Source: CAZNLL01 sp964573885 (GTDB lineage: Bacteria; Desulfobacterota; DSM-4660; Desulfatiglandales; Desulfatiglandaceae). From it: a stretch of DNA of 25,191 bases. Under the pieces are notes generated by a model, which was not told where the DNA came from, made no database searches, and saw only the letters and a program-made list of their open reading frames with translations. Shown piece after piece: positions 6,656 to 13,908 of the stretch. Within the stretch, counting starts at the first letter, position 1; every line of letters begins with the position of its first letter. The stretch covers positions 1 to 25,191 of the forward strand of contig CAZNLL010000046.1 in assembly GCA_964573885.1 (NCBI GenBank), read 5' to 3'. The translations under genes and the position numbers were made by a program.

Positions 6656-6678
6656 TTTTTTGAAATCACCTTGGGTGG

Positions 6679-6755
<77 letters not shown>

Positions 6756-6778
6756 CAAGGATGAGGCCGTCATCAGAA

Positions 6779-6807
6779 AATATGTGATTTATCCTCCTGA
6801 TTGACAG
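6779..6807 (-). promoter_or_regulatory. possible sigma-70 promoter for the tRNA pair
   Basis: On the minus strand CTGTCA, 17 bases and CATATT, each matching 4 of 6 consensus bases, lie about 25 bases upstream of the tRNA-Arg 5' end. Confidence 0.3.
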
Positions 6808-6905
6808 CCCGTGCGATGCCCCCGAATCCATTTGGGAGGGCGTTTTGACTATTGTGATTAACAGGCTTGGGGGCCTTTGTCAATAGAAATCTGGCTAGAA
6901 AAAGC

Positions 6906-6934
6906 TTGACAAAGCAACAGGGGTTTTTTAAAAG
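6906..6934 (+). promoter_or_regulatory. sigma-70-like promoter of rplM-rpsI
   Basis: A perfect TTGACA, a 17-base spacer and TAAAAG lie 34 bases before the rplM ATG. This also argues against the longer upstream reading frame being part of L13. Confidence 0.6.
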
Positions 6935-6968
6935 ATATATTTCATCTTTTTTGGACAGGATAGACCCT

Positions 6969-7397
6969 ATGAATACCTTTGTTGCCAAAGAGCAGGATGT
7001 AACCAAGGCATGGCACCTTGTGGACGCCAAGGATAAGGTCCTGGGACGGCTGGCCACCCAACTGGCCATGCGCCTTCGAGGCAAGCACAAGCCTATTTTT
7101 ACCCCCCACGCGGATACGGGCGATTTTATCGTGGTGATTAATGCGGACAAGGTGATCATGACCGGGAAGAAGTGGGAAAACAAGAACTATTACCGGCACA
7201 CGGGCTACACGGGGGGACTCAAGTCTCTTCCAGCCAAAAAACTCCGGGAGAAAAAACCCGAGGACATCATACGCCTTGCCGTGAAGGGCATGCTGCCCAA
7301 AAACAGTCTGGGCCGTCGCCAGTTAAAGAAGTTGAAAATCTATGCCGGTCCGGATCATCCCCATGAGGCACAACAACCCCAGGAATTGGAGATTTAA
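6969..7397 (+). CDS. rplM: 50S ribosomal protein L13
   Basis: A 142-residue protein, the standard length for bacterial uL13, a large-subunit protein that binds 23S rRNA early in assembly. Characteristic segments are WHLVDAKDKVLGRLATQLA (16-34), VINADKVIMTGKKWENKNYYRHTGYTGG in the middle, and RLAVKGMLPKNSLGRRQLKKL followed by YAGPDHPHEAQQP at the end. The ATG at 6969 has AGGA 8 bases upstream and sits after a good promoter. A longer frame extends upstream but would place the promoter inside the gene. rpsI follows with no gap, the usual L13-S9 operon, which can couple synthesis of the two subunits. Confidence 0.97.
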   Translation: MNTFVAKEQDVTKAWHLVDAKDKVLGRLATQLAMRLRGKHKPIFTPHADTGDFIVVINADKVIMTGKKWENKNYYRHTGYTGGLKSLPAKKLREKKPEDIIRLAVKGMLPKNSLGRRQLKKLKIYAGPDHPHEAQQPQELEI

Positions 7398-7790
7398 ATG
7401 GCTGAACAGCTCTATTATGCCACAGGCAAGAGAAAGACGTCTGTGTCCCGGGTCTGGATGCGACCGGGCAGGGGCGAAATAACCATAAACAAGAGGCCCC
7501 TGGTCCGCTACTTTACCCGTGAATCGGACCGGGTCCTCAGTAGGGAGTCCCTTACCATCACCGAGACCGGTGAAAAGCTGGATATCAAGGTGAATGTCAG
7601 GGGCGGGGGCATTTCCGGGCAAGCAGGCGCGGTGAGACACGGTATCAGCAGGGCCCTCGTAAACCTGGATCCTGAGCTCAGAGATATCCTCAAAAAGAAG
7701 GGGTTCCTGACCAGGGACTCCAGGATGAAGGAACGGAAAAAGTACGGTCAACCCGGGGCCCGAGCCCGGTACCAATATTCCAAGCGTTAG
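7398..7790 (+). CDS. rpsI: 30S ribosomal protein S9
   Basis: A 130-residue uS9, which contacts the P-site tRNA anticodon stem through its C-terminal tail. Features are YYATGKRKTSVSRVWMRPG at the start, VNVRGGGISGQAGAVRHGIS in the middle and the invariant end ARARYQYSKR. The ATG is adjacent to the rplM stop, with GGAG in the last rplM codons, giving translational coupling. A T-tailed hairpin closes the operon about 35 bases downstream. Confidence 0.97.
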   Translation: MAEQLYYATGKRKTSVSRVWMRPGRGEITINKRPLVRYFTRESDRVLSRESLTITETGEKLDIKVNVRGGGISGQAGAVRHGISRALVNLDPELRDILKKKGFLTRDSRMKERKKYGQPGARARYQYSKR

Positions 7791-7822
7791 GCCTCGATTG
7801 AAGGTTTTTGGTCGGTTTCAGG

Positions 7823-7855
7823 AGGGGAGAGCCAGAGGGGCACTCCCCTTTTTTT
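7823..7855 (+). terminator. rho-independent terminator of rplM-rpsI
   Basis: AGGGGAG and CTCCCCT arms separated by 13 bases, with a run of seven T at the end. Confidence 0.75.
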
Positions 7856-7898
7856 ATGCCCCGGCGGATTCCCTGTGTCGTGACACGCCTTTTCTCTG

Positions 7899-8642
7899 AT
7901 GGATGAGAAGAACATTAAAATGGTCCTGGCCTATGACGGGGGCCGATACCACGGATGGCAGCGTCAGAAGCGGGAGCGCACGGTCCAGGGGGTCCTGGAA
8001 GAGCACATCCAGATGATGGTGGGCGAGCCGGTCAAAGTGATCGCCTCGGGCAGGACCGATGCAGGGGTCCACGCCATGGGCCAGGTCTGTCACTTTCTCA
8101 CCCGCACGGGCCTGACGCCCCGGGTCATCCAGAGGGGCCTGAACGCCTTGCTGCCCGATGATATCTGGATAAAAGAGGCGGAATACGCGGCCCCGGATTT
8201 CCATGCCCGGTACGGGGTCAAAGGCAAGACCTATGAATACAGGCTCCTCAACCGGCCGGAACCCGACCTTTTCCAGCGCCACTATGTCTGGCACATCCCC
8301 ATGCCCCTGGACAGGGAAAAAATGGCCACCGCCCTCTCTTTTCTGAAAGGGAGACATGATTTTTCCGCCTTCAGGTCGGCGGGGAGCGGAAACCTCAACC
8401 CCGTGAGGACCATGACCAGGGCCGACCTCCAAGACCGCCGCGAGGGCCTTTTCTGCGTGGTCATGGCAGCCGATGGCTTCCTGAGACACATGGTACGAAA
8501 TATTGTGGGCACCCTGGTGGAGGTGGGTCTGGGTAAGATAGGACCGGCGCGGTTTGAGGAGGTTCTCGGGACAAGGGACCGCCGCCTGGCCGGGGTAAAG
8601 GCCCCGCCCCAGGGGCTCTTTCTGGTCAGGGTGGACTATTGA
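7899..8642 (+). CDS. truA: tRNA pseudouridine(38-40) synthase TruA
   Basis: A 247-residue enzyme that isomerises uridine to pseudouridine at positions 38-40 of the tRNA anticodon arm. The catalytic aspartate is Asp54 in the motif SGRTDAGVHA (50-59). Other family segments are LAYDGGRYHGWQRQ near the N-terminus, FHARYGVKGKTYEYRL in the middle, the HDFSAFRSAG block and FLRHMVRNIVGTLVEVG towards the C-terminus. No strong Shine-Dalgarno site precedes the ATG, but the N-terminus matches the family well. It lies about 45 bases after the rpsI terminator, so it probably has its own promoter. Its 3' end overlaps a convergent small gene by 7 bases. Confidence 0.95.
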   Translation: MDEKNIKMVLAYDGGRYHGWQRQKRERTVQGVLEEHIQMMVGEPVKVIASGRTDAGVHAMGQVCHFLTRTGLTPRVIQRGLNALLPDDIWIKEAEYAAPDFHARYGVKGKTYEYRLLNRPEPDLFQRHYVWHIPMPLDREKMATALSFLKGRHDFSAFRSAGSGNLNPVRTMTRADLQDRREGLFCVVMAADGFLRHMVRNIVGTLVEVGLGKIGPARFEEVLGTRDRRLAGVKAPPQGLFLVRVDY

Positions 8643-8794
8643 TCTTTGGGGGGCTTGCCCAAAGAATGGCGCACGGTTTGATGAACCTGCTTCCACACCT
8701 CGTCAAAGGAATTGAGGGAGAGGCGCCCCACTTCAATAAATTTCACCACAATTTCTTTGGTCACCTTGAGCGCAAGCTCATCTTCCTTCTGCAT
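8636..8794 (-). CDS. conserved small protein, 52 residues
   Basis: A short frame from ATG 8794 to TAG, starting MQKEDELALKVTKEIVVKFI, then EVGRLSLNSFDEVWKQVHQT. It is soluble, mostly helical and lacks cysteines or membrane segments. The layout (an amphipathic helix, 'GRLSxxSFDEV', a second helix and a Lys/Pro tail) reminds me of a small uncharacterised protein repeatedly seen in Desulfobacterota, but I know no function. GGGGTTACGCC precedes the ATG, so the ribosome-binding site is weak. It is downstream of amrS, separated by a long hairpin, and converges on truA. Confidence 0.55.
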   Translation of the reverse strand: MQKEDELALKVTKEIVVKFIEVGRLSLNSFDEVWKQVHQTVRHSLGKPPKDQ

Positions 8795-8811
8795 GGCGTA
8801 ACCCCTTTTTA

Positions 8812-8857
8812 AACCCCCGCTGAATGGAAGAAGGCCGAAAAAATTTCAGCGGGGGTT
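8812..8857. terminator. 13-base inverted repeat between amrS and the small gene
   Basis: Perfect arms AACCCCCGCTGAA and TTCAGCGGGGGTT with a 20-base loop. Only TTT follows on the minus strand, so termination of the amrS transcript is likely but not certain. It could also act as an RNA-stabilising or attenuating hairpin ahead of the 52-residue gene. Confidence 0.5.
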
Positions 8858-8919
8858 AGTTAAGAAGAACCCAGAAAGCCCTCCTTGAACCTTTCCTGTA
8901 TCAGAGTTGTTATTATAAA

Positions 8920-9933
8920 TCAATGATTCCAGACACCCGGAATGGGCTGGCGGCATTTGGGGCAGCAATTTCCGTCGAGGGTCATCTTTGAAATGGCGAA
9001 ACCGAATCGATCAATCAAGCGTTCTCCGCAGCCGTGACAAAAGGTCTTTTCCCCCTCATCTCCGGGGAGATTACCCGTGTATACATAGTGGAGACCCGCC
9101 TCATAGCCGATATCCCTGGCCTTCCTGATCCGATCCGGGGGGGTGGAAGGGAGATGGTTGAGCCGGTAAGTGGGGTGGAACCGGCTGATATGCCAGGGGA
9201 TGTCGGGATCCAGGTTCACCAGGAACCGGGCCATGTCCTTGAGCTCCTCGGGGGAATCATTGAGCCCGGGGATGAGGAGGGTGGTCACCTCCAGCCAGAT
9301 GCCCATCCTCTTCATGGTCTCCAGTGTCTTGAGGACGGGCTCAAGCTTTGCCCCGCACTGTTCCTTGTAAAACCGGTCTGTAAAGGCCTTGAGGTCCACA
9401 TTGGCGGCGTGGAGGTCGGGATATATGGCCTCAAGGCAGGCCTCGGTCATGTATCCATTGGATACAAAGACATTCTTGATCCCCTGGGTTGCCGCGATCC
9501 GGGCCGTATCCAGGGCCAGCTCAAAGTAGATGGTGGGCTCGGTATAGGTATAGGCGATGGTGGCTGAGCGGGTGTCCTTTGCCGCCCTGACGATCTCCTC
9601 GGGCGACATATCCTGCCCCATAATCCGGTTATGATCGTGGGGCATCTGGGAGATATCCGCATTCTGGCAAAAAAGGCACCTGAAATTACACCCCACCGTG
9701 GCAATGGAGTGGGACCGGGTCCCGGGCAGGAAATGGAAAAGGGGTTTCTTTTCGATGGGGTCACAGTGGGTGGCGATCACCTTGCCGTAAACCAGGCTCA
9801 CCAGGGTCCCTCCCTGGTTTTCCCTGACGCCGCAAATGCCTTTGGCGCCGTTTTTGATGATACACTCGTGGCTGCACAGGTGGCACCGCACCCTCTCTTG
9901 ATCCATGTGCTCATACAGATAGGCCTGTTTCAT
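8920..9933 (-). CDS. amrS: AmmeMemoRadiSam-system radical SAM enzyme (AmrS-like)
   Basis: A 337-residue radical SAM protein of the PflA-like AmrS group. The cluster-binding motif is CNFRCLFCQ (CxxxCxxC) at about residue 82. An N-terminal zinc-like segment RCHLCSHECIIKNGAKGICG and a C-terminal pair CHGCG...CCPKC are typical of this subgroup. Other landmarks are YTYTEPTIYFELALD, NVDLKAF and PWHISRFHPTYRLNHLP. The family is linked to the AmmeMemoRadiSam set, but its natural substrate is not established. The gene overlaps the upstream methyltransferase by 23 bases, suggesting coupled expression. The usual Memo and AMMECR1 partners are not in the window. Confidence 0.9.
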   Translation of the reverse strand: MKQAYLYEHMDQERVRCHLCSHECIIKNGAKGICGVRENQGGTLVSLVYGKVIATHCDPIEKKPLFHFLPGTRSHSIATVGCNFRCLFCQNADISQMPHDHNRIMGQDMSPEEIVRAAKDTRSATIAYTYTEPTIYFELALDTARIAATQGIKNVFVSNGYMTEACLEAIYPDLHAANVDLKAFTDRFYKEQCGAKLEPVLKTLETMKRMGIWLEVTTLLIPGLNDSPEELKDMARFLVNLDPDIPWHISRFHPTYRLNHLPSTPPDRIRKARDIGYEAGLHYVYTGNLPGDEGEKTFCHGCGERLIDRFGFAISKMTLDGNCCPKCRQPIPGVWNH

Positions 9934-10720
9934 GCTGCTCTACTCCCTGGCTGCAGTTGAGATCCTGGAGGGTCTTGGCCCCGATGAGGGTTTCACCGGT
10001 CTTTTTCAGTCGCACCTGGAGGGGCAGGTTTTTGGTCCTCACCTCATAGACCATGGTGGCCGACAAACCCAGGAAAGAGCCGAAGGGCGATGGCCTCCCC
10101 CGCGAGGAGTGGCTGAAAGGATTCACCTTGTCAACGAGAGGGGGCGGGATCTGGATGCATCCCCAGGAGATGGGCACCCGGCCGTAGGCGTTCATGACCA
10201 GGGACTTGACCTGCCAGAGATTGAAAAAAGTGGCCCGGCTGAAGAGGGTGTCCTTAAAACAACCTCGTATCTTTTTGAGAAGCCCGTTCCAGGAGAGGCT
10301 GTTGATGACCCCGATGAATATCCTCCTGTTCACCACCCGGCCCGCTTCCCTCAGGGCTTGTAAGGGATCGTTAAGGAATTCCAGGGTGTTAATCAATACG
10401 GCGAGGTCAAATTCATTGTCCTCATAGGGGAGGTCTTCGGCCGTACCCACCTTAAGGCTGCAGCGGTGTCCAAGGCGGTCCCTGGCCCGGTCGATCACGT
10501 AAGGGGAGGCGTCTATACCGCTCACATCCAGGCCGAGCCTGCCGAGATTAAGGAGGTGATTCCCCGCGCCGCAGCCGATGTCCAAAACCCGCTCTCCGGG
10601 CCTGGGCTCTAAAAGGGAGAGGATGAGCGCCTCGATAGACCTGTCTATGGCTTGGCCTTCTGAAGAATGGTACCAGGTATCATACAACCTGGCCATATTT
10701 TCATCAAAAATGAGACCCAT
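9911..10720 (-). CDS. class I SAM-dependent methyltransferase (UbiE/Methyltransf_11 type)
   Basis: A 269-residue Rossmann-fold methyltransferase. SAM-binding motif I is RVLDIGCGAGNHLLNLGRLG (about 40-60), followed by the acidic strand-2 end VSGIDASPY, motif II-like VGTAEDLPYEDNEFDLAVLI and motif III-like ALREAGRVVNRR. The substrate cannot be told from the sequence. The C-terminal third has an Arg/Lys-rich segment and VYEVRTKNLPLQVRLKKT. It is the first gene of an operon with amrS, whose start lies inside its last codons. Pairing with AmrS might mean a shared substrate, but that is inference. Confidence 0.85.
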   Translation of the reverse strand: MGLIFDENMARLYDTWYHSSEGQAIDRSIEALILSLLEPRPGERVLDIGCGAGNHLLNLGRLGLDVSGIDASPYVIDRARDRLGHRCSLKVGTAEDLPYEDNEFDLAVLINTLEFLNDPLQALREAGRVVNRRIFIGVINSLSWNGLLKKIRGCFKDTLFSRATFFNLWQVKSLVMNAYGRVPISWGCIQIPPPLVDKVNPFSHSSRGRPSPFGSFLGLSATMVYEVRTKNLPLQVRLKKTGETLIGAKTLQDLNCSQGVEQHETGLSV

Positions 10721-10881
10721 CTCTATCTCAAGCCGAGGCTGGGGTCCTGTAAGATCATTTCCTTACGTCACATTTGAAATCGAGCACCATCTCTGCTAAA
10801 GACAAGTTAAGAAAATGGCCCTCCCGATGCAAGCATAAAGTATGATTTGATATGAATAAATATGCACCCCGCCGGGCCTGT

Positions 10882-10897
10882 TGCCCCACACGGGGCA
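10882..10897 (+). terminator. small GC-rich hairpin with T tail in a gene-free stretch
   Basis: TGCCCC-ACAC-GGGGCA is followed by TTTT. It may be a terminator or part of the leader of the Cys-rich protein operon. The rest of 10721-11014 holds only the divergent promoters expected there; I see no gene. Confidence 0.35.
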
Positions 10898-11014
10898 TTT
10901 TAAGAGCAATGCCGCGGAACTCAGGAGTAGTCTTCGAAGGAGTACTGTAAAAATATTTGAAATCACTGGATAAAAAATTTAGGGTATCGCACGGGAAAGG
11001 CAGAGGAGAAACCC

Positions 11015-11221
11015 ATGAAATGTCAATACCACCCTGACCGTGAGGCCTTTATTACCTGTCAGAAGATGGGAGTGGGGTACTGCAAGGAATGCCTTGATAA
11101 TTGCGAGGCCTGTACGGACCCATGTACCTACTGCAAATTTAGGCCCCAGTGCATGATCTGGGAGCTATGTCGAAAGAGCGAGAAGAGGTACCGCCTTGAA
11201 AAAGAGGCCCGGGGGCTTTGA
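11015..11221 (+). CDS. Cys-rich small protein, B-box-like zinc-binding
   Basis: A 68-residue protein with ten cysteines and two histidine/aspartate-type ligands: MKCQYHPDREAFITCQKMGV, then YCKECLDNCEACTDPCTYCK and FRPQCMIWELCRKSEKR. The opening C-x2-H-x(3-8)-C pattern resembles B-box zinc fingers that occur at the start of some bacterial proteins. The remaining CxxC pairs could hold a second zinc or an iron-sulfur cluster. AGGAG lies 7 bases before the ATG. The gene overlaps recD2 by 26 bases, so the two are probably translated together. The function is unknown; a link to RecD2 is only suggested by the overlap. Confidence 0.7.
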   Translation: MKCQYHPDREAFITCQKMGVGYCKECLDNCEACTDPCTYCKFRPQCMIWELCRKSEKRYRLEKEARGL

Positions 11222-13436
11222 GTCCACCCCCCATTTATTTAATCCACTTTCTTCCGCCGCCGAGGACCTTGCCCGGTTGGAAGGTCAGGTCGAACGGGTT
11301 ACCTATACCAATGAAGAGACAGGATATACCGTGGCCAAGGTCAGGACCCAGGCGGCCTTGGAGCCCGTCACCATTGTAGGGGACCTCCTGGCCCTGACCC
11401 CCGGGGAGGTCCTGGTGATGAAAGGGACCTGGAAGCGGCATCCCAAATTCGGGGATCAGTTCAGGGTATCCAGCCACCGCACCGTACTTCCCGCCTCTAT
11501 CTCGGGGATCAAAAAATACCTTGGCTCCGGCCTGATTAAGGGGATCGGTCCTGTGATGGCCTCAAGGATCGTGAAGGTCTTTGGGGACAAGACCCTCGAT
11601 GTGATCGACAAGGAGATCGAAAAACTCGCCTCCGTGGAAGGGTTGGGCCGGAAAAGGATCAAGATGATCCAAAAGGCCTGGGAGGATCAAAAAGAGATCC
11701 AAGGGGTCATGATCTTCCTGCACGAACACGGTGTGGGGCCGGCCCATGCCGCAAAGATCTATAAGAAATACGGGCAACGGGCCAGTGCGGTTATTACCCG
11801 GAATCCTTACTGCCTTGCCCGGGATATCTCGGGGATCGGGTTCCAGACCGCTGACAGGATAGCCGCCCAACTGGGGTTCGATAAAAGCGCACCGCTGCGC
11901 GTGGAGGCGGGTATTTTGTATGTCCTGGATCAGCTTTCAGAAGAAGGGCATGTGTGTTACCCCTACGACAAACTGGTGGAAACCTGCGAAGCAAGGCTGG
12001 AGGTGGACAGGGACACCGTTGAAAAGGCCCTCTCGGCGTTGGTCCACGAAAAGCAGGTGGTGGTGGAGGCCGTGGATGAGACCCTTCACGGGTATGGCAG
12101 GGCCTTATACCGGGCGCCCTTGTATGTGTGTGAAACAGGGGTAGCCGGACATCTTACCCGGCTTACTGCCTCAGGAAAGGGGCTTCGCACCATAGATGTG
12201 GAGCGGGCCATCCACTGGGTCCAAAGGCAGAGCAACCTGCGCCTGGCCCCGGGCCAGGTAAAGGCCGTTCGGCGGGCCGTTTCCGAGAAGGTCTCCATCA
12301 TTACCGGGGGACCCGGTACGGGAAAGACCACCATCATCCATGCGGTGTTGCAGATATACAGGGCCATGAAGGCCCGGGTCTTTCTGGCCGCCCCCACGGG
12401 AAGGGCCTCCAAACGCATGACCGAGGCCACGGGGTACCCCGCCACCACCATCCACAGGATGCTCGAATACCGGTGGCAAAAGGGGGCCTTCTCCAGAAAC
12501 GAAACCCGTCCCCTTGAAGCGGATGTGGTCATTGTGGACGAGGCCTCCATGATCGATGTGACCCTCATGTATCATCTCTTGAAGGCCATGCCCTCCCAGG
12601 CCGTTCTGATCCTGGTGGGGGATGCCAACCAGCTCCCCTCTGTGGGCGCGGGAGACGTGCTCAAAGAGCTCATCGATTCAGGGACCTTGGAGGTGACGGA
12701 ACTCACGGAGATCTTCAGGCAGGCCAGGAAGAGCATGATTGTGGTGAATGCCCACAGGATCAACCAGGGGACCCTGCCGGAGGCGGGGGACTATGGAGAC
12801 AGTCCCGGGGACTTTTATTTCATAGATCAAGAAGAGCCCCGGCAGGTCTTGCAGATCATCCTGGAACTGGTCAGCAAGCGCATCCCTTCCCGTTTCCACC
12901 TGGACCCCGTCTCGGACATCCAGGTCCTTTCACCCATGCACAAAGGGACCGTGGGCACGGAGAACCTTAATCAGAGATTACAGGAGACCCTTAACCCATC
13001 CCCTGTAGGCCTGGTCAGGGGAACGAGGCGTTTCCGCCTCCATGACAAGGTCATGCAGGTGAGGAATAATTATGAAAAGGAGGTCTTTAACGGAGACATC
13101 GGGGAGGTGGCCTCCATTGACGGCGAAAAGCAGGAAATGGTGGTCGACTTTGACGGCCGGCACGTCACCTACGACGCCCCTGACCTCGATGAAATCACCC
13201 TGGCCTATGCCATCTCCGTGCACAAGTCCCAGGGGAGCGAGTACCCCGCCGTGGTGGTGCCCATATTGGCACAGCACTATTTGCTCCTTCAAAGGAATCT
13301 CATCTATACGGCGGTAACCCGGGGGAAACGTCTTGTGGTCATGGTGGGCAGTAGAAGGGCCATGGCCGCCGGGGTCAAGAATGACAAGGTCATGCGGCGA
13401 TATACCGGGCTGTCAAGACGCCTAAAGGCGCTCTAA
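11196..13436 (+). CDS. recD2: ATP-dependent DNA helicase RecD2
   Basis: A 746-residue SF1B 5'-3' DNA helicase of the RecD2 type, found in bacteria lacking a full RecBCD partner. An OB-like N-terminal domain begins LEGQVERVTYTNEETGYTVA (about 28-47), and helix-hairpin-helix segments follow (KGIGPVMASRIVKVFG, VEGLGRKRIKMIQ, ISGIGFQTADRIA). The helicase core has Walker A GGPGTGKTT (371-379), Walker B VVIVDEAS (Asp448-Glu449), VGDANQLPSVGAGDVL, the LTEIFRQA motif and, near the end, AYAISVHKSQGSEYP and YTAVTRGKRLVV. The start is uncertain: the TTG at 11196 has AGAGG 7 bases upstream and overlaps the Cys-rich gene. A later TTG just before EGQVERV is the alternative; there is no in-frame ATG. Confidence 0.93.
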   Translation: MKKRPGGFESTPHLFNPLSSAAEDLARLEGQVERVTYTNEETGYTVAKVRTQAALEPVTIVGDLLALTPGEVLVMKGTWKRHPKFGDQFRVSSHRTVLPASISGIKKYLGSGLIKGIGPVMASRIVKVFGDKTLDVIDKEIEKLASVEGLGRKRIKMIQKAWEDQKEIQGVMIFLHEHGVGPAHAAKIYKKYGQRASAVITRNPYCLARDISGIGFQTADRIAAQLGFDKSAPLRVEAGILYVLDQLSEEGHVCYPYDKLVETCEARLEVDRDTVEKALSALVHEKQVVVEAVDETLHGYGRALYRAPLYVCETGVAGHLTRLTASGKGLRTIDVERAIHWVQRQSNLRLAPGQVKAVRRAVSEKVSIITGGPGTGKTTIIHAVLQIYRAMKARVFLAAPTGRASKRMTEATGYPATTIHRMLEYRWQKGAFSRNETRPLEADVVIVDEASMIDVTLMYHLLKAMPSQAVLILVGDANQLPSVGAGDVLKELIDSGTLEVTELTEIFRQARKSMIVVNAHRINQGTLPEAGDYGDSPGDFYFIDQEEPRQVLQIILELVSKRIPSRFHLDPVSDIQVLSPMHKGTVGTENLNQRLQETLNPSPVGLVRGTRRFRLHDKVMQVRNNYEKEVFNGDIGEVASIDGEKQEMVVDFDGRHVTYDAPDLDEITLAYAISVHKSQGSEYPAVVVPILAQHYLLLQRNLIYTAVTRGKRLVVMVGSRRAMAAGVKNDKVMRRYTGLSRRLKAL

Positions 13437-13793
13437 GGAGACTTCTTGTTGGTCCATAACCTCTTTAAACCGGGCGGCGTCTCCTTTGATCCTCCCAATG
13501 ATGTTCACGGCACTGGCGGGGATGATCTTTCCCTGGTGACTCTTGGGGGTGGGTCCGAAGAAAATACAAAAGGCCTTGCCCGTGGGCCAGTAACCCAGAT
13601 CCCCTGACTCAACCTCCTCGCGGGCGCTTTCATCCAGGCCGGCATCCACAGGGATTTCAAAGTATATTTCCTCCCCCCAGGTATTGAAAGCGGTCCTGAG
13701 GGGGAGCACCCGGGCCACTCTTTCAGCCGTCGGGGTGTCGTTCAATTCCCCCTTTAAGGTCAAGGGGCCGATTGTGATTTGTATCTCCATCAT
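13422..13793 (-). CDS. cyclophilin-like fold protein (TM1367/DUF3830-type)
   Basis: A 123-residue protein of the small bacterial cyclophilin-like family. Signatures are GPLTLKGELNDTPTAERV (residues 8-25), then NTWGEEIYFEIPV, DLGYWPTGKAFCIFFGPTP and the ending SAVNIIGRI. These proteins have a cyclophilin barrel but lack the prolyl isomerase active site, and their role is unknown. The start at 13793 (ATGATG) has AGAGG about 8 bases upstream, and the family N-terminus begins there, so the longer frame to 13856 is not used. Its 3' end overlaps that of recD2 by 15 bases. Confidence 0.8.
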   Translation of the reverse strand: MMEIQITIGPLTLKGELNDTPTAERVARVLPLRTAFNTWGEEIYFEIPVDAGLDESAREEVESGDLGYWPTGKAFCIFFGPTPKSHQGKIIPASAVNIIGRIKGDAARFKEVMDQQEVSLERL

Positions 13794-13908
13794 GGGCTGC
13801 CTCTTTCTTTGAGATTGCACATCTTTTAGGTTATCAGTATACCATAAGGATGACATGAGGCAAGGGAGGCCCTTTTCTATGGAGAATTTTCATGGTGGAT
13901 CTTGGTGA

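Noticed and set aside
6867..6968. N-terminal extension of rplM by 34 residues
   Set aside because: The promoter and ribosome-binding site for the standard 142-residue L13 lie inside it, and L13 does not have such an extension.
7854..8696. Long open frame on the minus strand over truA
   Set aside because: It is antisense to a clearly coding gene, is rich in Pro/Gly/Arg/His, and has no domain; it is a by-product of GC-rich codon use.
9034..9567. Plus-strand frame within amrS
   Set aside because: Antisense shadow with repetitive Gly/Val/Leu composition; amrS motifs are on the other strand.
12086..12575. Two minus-strand frames within recD2
   Set aside because: They lie over the Walker A region of recD2 and show no family pattern.
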